NCBI GenBank assembly: GCA_947652615.1 | Contig: CANTDX010000009.1 | Coordinates: forward strand, 1-64,000 | Source: an uncultured Dorea sp. | GTDB taxonomy: Bacteria; Bacillota; Clostridia; Lachnospirales; Lachnospiraceae | Length of the DNA stretch: 64,000 nucleotides | Reading direction: 5' to 3' | Part shown: piece by piece, positions 61,067-64,000 of the stretch | How the letters are laid out: the number at the start of each line of letters is the position of its first letter | Position numbering within the stretch: the first letter of the stretch is position 1 | Program-made: the position numbers and the translations under genes | Notes under the pieces: generated by a model | Seen by the model: the letters and a program-made list of their open reading frames with translations, nothing else | Told to the model about the DNA's origin: nothing | Databases searched by the model: none

Positions 61067-61594
61067 TTACTCTTTCAGAAACTCAAGCACCGGCGTCAGA
61101 TACTTCTGATCCGTCCAGTCCCCTGCCTGCCCCGCCGCGCTCATGAGACCTTCCATCCACGGTTCATAGGTACCTGGATCCTTTCTGGCAACAGATTTTT
61201 GTAAAAATGTGCACAGAGTTCTGTCTATGAATCTCATCTTCCTCACATCCCATGCCCCTCGTCCATAATACAGCGGGATCCCTCTTAAGTCTCCCGTCAG
61301 GTTGTGCTCCCGGATCCCCTCAAACGCGCGCTCATCATACGGTGCTGCCCCCACGCAGAATACGGCTATCTTCTTATCCTTCAATCTGCCGATATTCTTT
61401 TTCAGAAACGATATTCCTGCGATACCGGAAGCATAGATACCGCCGCATAATATGACTGTATCATATCGTATTACTTTATTCAACACCGCCTTTGGCGTTT
61501 CCACACAGTCATAATCTGTCATTTGCCTAAGCCATCCGGCATATCTCTTTGTTGCCCCATATTTGGACTGATATATAATGATTCCTTTTTTCAT
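61067..61594 (-). CDS. Flavodoxin-domain protein
   Basis: A 175-residue flavodoxin-like protein: FMN phosphate-loop YQSKYGATKRYAGWL near the start, isoalloxazine-contact loop CGGIYASG, and KKIAVFCVGAAPYDE. This resembles protoporphyrinogen-oxidase/HemG-type flavodoxins. GAGAGGAAACAG precedes the ATG at 61594. Position directly before amrS makes it the probable reductant for the radical SAM enzyme (inference). Confidence 0.88.
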   Translation of the reverse strand: MKKGIIIYQSKYGATKRYAGWLRQMTDYDCVETPKAVLNKVIRYDTVILCGGIYASGIAGISFLKKNIGRLKDKKIAVFCVGAAPYDERAFEGIREHNLTGDLRGIPLYYGRGAWDVRKMRFIDRTLCTFLQKSVARKDPGTYEPWMEGLMSAAGQAGDWTDQKYLTPVLEFLKE

Positions 61595-61622
61595 GATCTG
61601 TTTCCTCTCTGACAATCTGCCC

Positions 61623-62183
61623 TTATTTATCCATTCCCTGTGCCAGGAATGCTTCATAAGCAATCTCCTGCTGTGCATAGATCTCATCCGCTGAGATTCC
61701 CGGCGTCGTCACCGAAAAAACAGTGCCGAGACCGATCGTATAGATCAGCATATTCAGATGCAGCTTCCTTGCCTCCGGTACGCTGATGTGTAATTCATCT
61801 GCAATGAAGCCGGCAGTCTCAGGACTTGCCTCTGCCCGGTACAGATCATCGAATGAAGAGATCCCCTCTCTCTCATGCAGGATAAATATCCGGAACAGAT
61901 GCGGCTCGTCTTTCGCCAATTGGATATAGGCCCGCCCTATACTGCGAAACAGGTCATCTTCTCTGATATGCGCCGTGACATATTCCTGTATAAAAATCCT
62001 CACCCGGCCGACCACATCCCGGCGCAGTCCGTCCATATTCTTACAATAACTGTAAATAGGCTGTACGGAACATCCGATTCTTTCGGCAATATTCCTCACC
62101 ATAACCTGCTCCATACCGTCTGCCCTTGCAATCTCAAACGCAGCATTGACAACCATCTCCTTCGTGATCCTCTGCTTTGGCAT
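61623..62183 (-). CDS. TetR/AcrR-family repressor
   Basis: A 186-residue TetR-type regulator: N-terminal helix-turn-helix (ITKEMVVNAAFEIARADGMEQVMVRNIAERIGCSVQPIYSYCKNMDGLRRDV) and a helical ligand domain. GGAGGGGAG precedes the ATG at 62183. It likely represses itself through the palindrome at 62206-62221 and thereby controls the flavodoxin-amrS-MEMO operon. Ligand unknown. Confidence 0.9.
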   Translation of the reverse strand: MPKQRITKEMVVNAAFEIARADGMEQVMVRNIAERIGCSVQPIYSYCKNMDGLRRDVVGRVRIFIQEYVTAHIREDDLFRSIGRAYIQLAKDEPHLFRIFILHEREGISSFDDLYRAEASPETAGFIADELHISVPEARKLHLNMLIYTIGLGTVFSVTTPGISADEIYAQQEIAYEAFLAQGMDK

Positions 62184-62205
62184 GATCTCCCCTCCACATC
62201 GCAAC

Positions 62206-62221
62206 TAAGTTATATAACTTA
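62206..62221. promoter_or_regulatory. TetR-type operator
   Basis: The perfect 16-bp palindrome TAAGTTATATAACTTA lies just downstream of the predicted tetR transcription start (~62228), where bound repressor would block its own promoter. Confidence 0.75.
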
Positions 62222-62234
62222 TTTATATAAATTG

Positions 62235-62263
62235 ATTATACTTCCATTTTTACATATTGTCAA
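62235..62263 (-). promoter_or_regulatory. Consensus promoter of the TetR operon
   Basis: TTGACA (62263-62258), 17-bp spacer, TATAAT (62240-62235) on the minus strand; both hexamers are exact consensus. A second TTGACAATA copy lies 18 bp upstream. Confidence 0.9.
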
Positions 62264-62294
62264 TCAAAAAATTATTGTCAATCCCTCTGTCCGC

Positions 62295-62323
62295 TTGACT
62301 TTTGGCGAAAGGATGTCTATTAT
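62295..62323 (+). promoter_or_regulatory. Promoter of iorA
   Basis: TTGACT (62295-62300), 17-bp spacer, TATTAT (62318-62323) on the plus strand, 35 bp before the iorA start. Confidence 0.8.
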
Positions 62324-62358
62324 GAATCATGACAAGTCAACACAAATGAGGTGAGATT

Positions 62359-64000
62359 ATGCACAGAGAATTTTTAATGGGCAATGAAGCCATCGCCATG
62401 GGCGCCGTCGCCGCCGGGGTGAATCTGGTATCCGGTTATCCCGGAACCCCTTCCTCCGAAGTGCTGGAAACCGTGTCAAAGCACAGGCCAGAAAGCACCT
62501 ACGTCGAGTGGTCCGTCAACGAGAAATCTGCTCTGGAGGTTGCTGCCGGAGCCGCATATACAGGCGCACGCAGTCTTGTAACCATGAAACAGGTCGGGCT
62601 TAACGTAGCCTCCGATCCGCTGATGAGCCTTGCTTATATCGGAGTCAAAGGCGGCATGGTGGTCCTTGTAGCCGACGATCCCGGCCCCATTTCCTCACAG
62701 ACCGAACAGGATACAAGGCATTATGCCGCATTCTCCAAGCTTCCCTGTTTCGACCCGACTTCCGCGCAGGAAGCATATGAGATGATACAGGAAGCCTTCG
62801 TATATTCGGAAAGATACAGTACACCCGTCTTCTTCCGGCCAACCACTAGAGTCTGCCACGGATATGCATCGATTACAGTAAAGGATCCTTCGGAATATAC
62901 GGAACATCATCCGGAAGGATTTCAGAAGGACAGCTCTAAGTGGGTGATCTTCCCAAGGCTCTCCTATCAGAACCATAAGCTGATCGAGGAGCGCAATGTC
63001 AGATTGGCAGAGGATTTCTCCGCTTACGGACGGAATCATATTTTCTACGAGACCGACGGCATCTTTAAGCAGCGCGGAATCGCTTCCGGCGGCATCAGCT
63101 TTACATATGTCATGGAGACACTGACACAGACCGGACCTCTCCGCCTGCTCAAGGTCGCCACGCCCCACCCCTTCCCGGAGAAGCTGGCCCTTGAATTCCT
63201 GACCGGACTAGACGAGGTTCTCTGCATCGAAGAACTGGACCCTGTTATCGAGCGGGAATTGACCTATCTGTGCGGCAAATACCATCTTCCAACGAAGATC
63301 TATGGGAAGCTGACACACCATGTGCCGAATGCCGGGGAGAATACACAAGACAGCGTCCGGCAGAACATTCTGGATTTCCTGAAAGACAGTCCAGAGGATG
63401 TGTTGCCGGCATCAGCTTCCACATACGGCGGACATGCGTTTCCAGACAATCCGCCGGCTCTCCCGGTACGGCCTCCGGTTCTCTGCGCCGGATGCCCTCA
63501 CCGGGCCTCCTTCTACGCAGTCAAGGCAGCCATGAAGGGCAGGAAGACTATATTCTGCGGAGATATCGGATGCTACACCCTTGGCAACGCCATGCCCCTC
63601 GACATGGTAGATACCTGCCTGTGCATGGGCGCCGGCCTTGGGATCGCACAGGGAGTCGGACATATAGAACCGGATACCGCCTGCTTTGCATTCGTGGGAG
63701 ATTCCACCTTCTTCGCGTCCGCAATCCCCGGCGTAGTGAATGCCGTATACAATCAGGCGGATATGACCCTGATCATACTGGATAATTCCACCACCGCCAT
63801 GACCGGCCATCAGCCCCATCCTGGCACCGGACGCACGATGATGGGCGATATCGTTGAGCAGATCAATATCGAAGCCGTTCTTCGGGGAATCGGCCTTAAG
63901 ACCGTAGAGACCATAGATCCGCTGAACCATGAAGCCGCCGTCGCCTGTGTGAAACAGACAGCCGGCAAACCAGGCGTTAAAGCGATCATTTTCAGATCAC
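62359..64000 (+). CDS. iorA: Indolepyruvate:ferredoxin oxidoreductase alpha subunit, 3' end outside window
   Basis: An open frame from the ATG at 62359 (GAGGTGAG upstream) to the window end, 547 codons without a stop. It opens MHREFLMGNEAIAMGAVAAG and contains SGYPGTPSSEVLE, the EWSVNEKSALEVAAGAAYTGARSLVTMKQVGLNVASDPL block, CAGCPHR, and a thiamine-diphosphate motif GDIGCYTLG...GDSTFF...NAVYNQADMTLIILDN. It oxidatively decarboxylates aryl pyruvates (indolepyruvate, phenylpyruvate) and reduces ferredoxin, allowing aromatic amino acid fermentation. The C-terminal ferredoxin domain and iorB would lie to the right. Confidence 0.95.
   Translation, partial: MHREFLMGNEAIAMGAVAAGVNLVSGYPGTPSSEVLETVSKHRPESTYVEWSVNEKSALEVAAGAAYTGARSLVTMKQVGLNVASDPLMSLAYIGVKGGMVVLVADDPGPISSQTEQDTRHYAAFSKLPCFDPTSAQEAYEMIQEAFVYSERYSTPVFFRPTTRVCHGYASITVKDPSEYTEHHPEGFQKDSSKWVIFPRLSYQNHKLIEERNVRLAEDFSAYGRNHIFYETDGIFKQRGIASGGISFTYVMETLTQTGPLRLLKVATPHPFPEKLALEFLTGLDEVLCIEELDPVIERELTYLCGKYHLPTKIYGKLTHHVPNAGENTQDSVRQNILDFLKDSPEDVLPASASTYGGHAFPDNPPALPVRPPVLCAGCPHRASFYAVKAAMKGRKTIFCGDIGCYTLGNAMPLDMVDTCLCMGAGLGIAQGVGHIEPDTACFAFVGDSTFFASAIPGVVNAVYNQADMTLIILDNSTTAMTGHQPHPGTGRTMMGDIVEQINIEAVLRGIGLKTVETIDPLNHEAAVACVKQTAGKPGVKAIIFRS

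Noticed and set aside
1..64000. CRISPR arrays, rRNA or tRNA genes
   Set aside because: No regularly spaced repeats, cloverleaf with CCA-type end or rRNA-like sequence was noticed on either strand by eye.

Overview
The window looks like a chromosomal segment of a gut-type anaerobic Firmicute, most likely a Lachnospiraceae member (Clostridium scindens/Dorea-like; family-level inference only). The reasons are strong AGGAGG-type ribosome binding sites, 17-bp-spaced sigma-A promoters, an oxygen-sensitive enzyme set (Asr-type siroheme reductase, [FeFe]-hydrogenase-like protein, glycine-free radical SAM/AMMECR1 genes, indolepyruvate:ferredoxin oxidoreductase), NlpC/P60 hydrolases, Agr-type LytTR signalling and Gram-positive surface-anchoring signals. 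Almost every gene is on the minus strand. Only the DUF1177 gene (29855-30796) and iorA (from 62359) run forward.

Layout, left to right. 1-391: end of an IS256-family element, cut by the window edge. 549-6697: a minus-strand signalling/export block (hemerythrin-receiver fusion, OmpR-type regulator, histidine kinase, 50-aa membrane peptide, ABC ATPase, two ABC-2 permeases), with a perfect tandem 11-bp repeat in front of the transporter part. 6763-10859: lipase-like protein, signal peptidase I, flotillin, dCMP deaminase. 10978-18469: one seven-gene operon combining AsrABC with a NarB/NasC-type molybdoenzyme, its ferredoxin and flavoprotein partners and a TDT-family anion transporter, preceded by a consensus TGTGA-N6-TCACA site and next to a CRP-family regulator gene. 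19273-26964: sugar kinase, RlmH, ZIP transporter (with a duplicated 3' fragment next door), YolD/Y-family polymerase pair, metallophosphoesterase, DUF975/CmpB-like membrane protein. 27100-32079: an uncharacterised catabolic/transport locus (M20 hydrolase, small membrane protein, DUF3100, divergent DUF1177, PucR regulator). 32288-36862: rpsB-tsf and two tandem NlpC/P60 hydrolases. 37029-43076: gltBD. 43276-48570: CPBP protease, XRE regulators, YbaK-type deacylase, Dus, [FeFe]-hydrogenase-like protein with a 51-aa companion.

48779-58498 is the most unusual region. A 1776-aa secreted M60 metallopeptidase carries a dockerin-like module but no wall anchor. It is followed 21 bp later by a small protein with a cohesin-like domain, a helical linker and a sortase-type tail. 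Together they look like a two-gene, surface-assembled mucinase complex. Upstream lies a five-gene operon with an AgrC/AgrA-like two-component system. 58708-62183 is a TetR-flavodoxin-radical SAM-MEMO/AMMECR1 operon (AmmeMemoRadiSam system), divergent from iorA, which runs off the right edge.

No rRNA, tRNA or CRISPR array was seen. All functional calls come from reading motifs and context; no database search was run.
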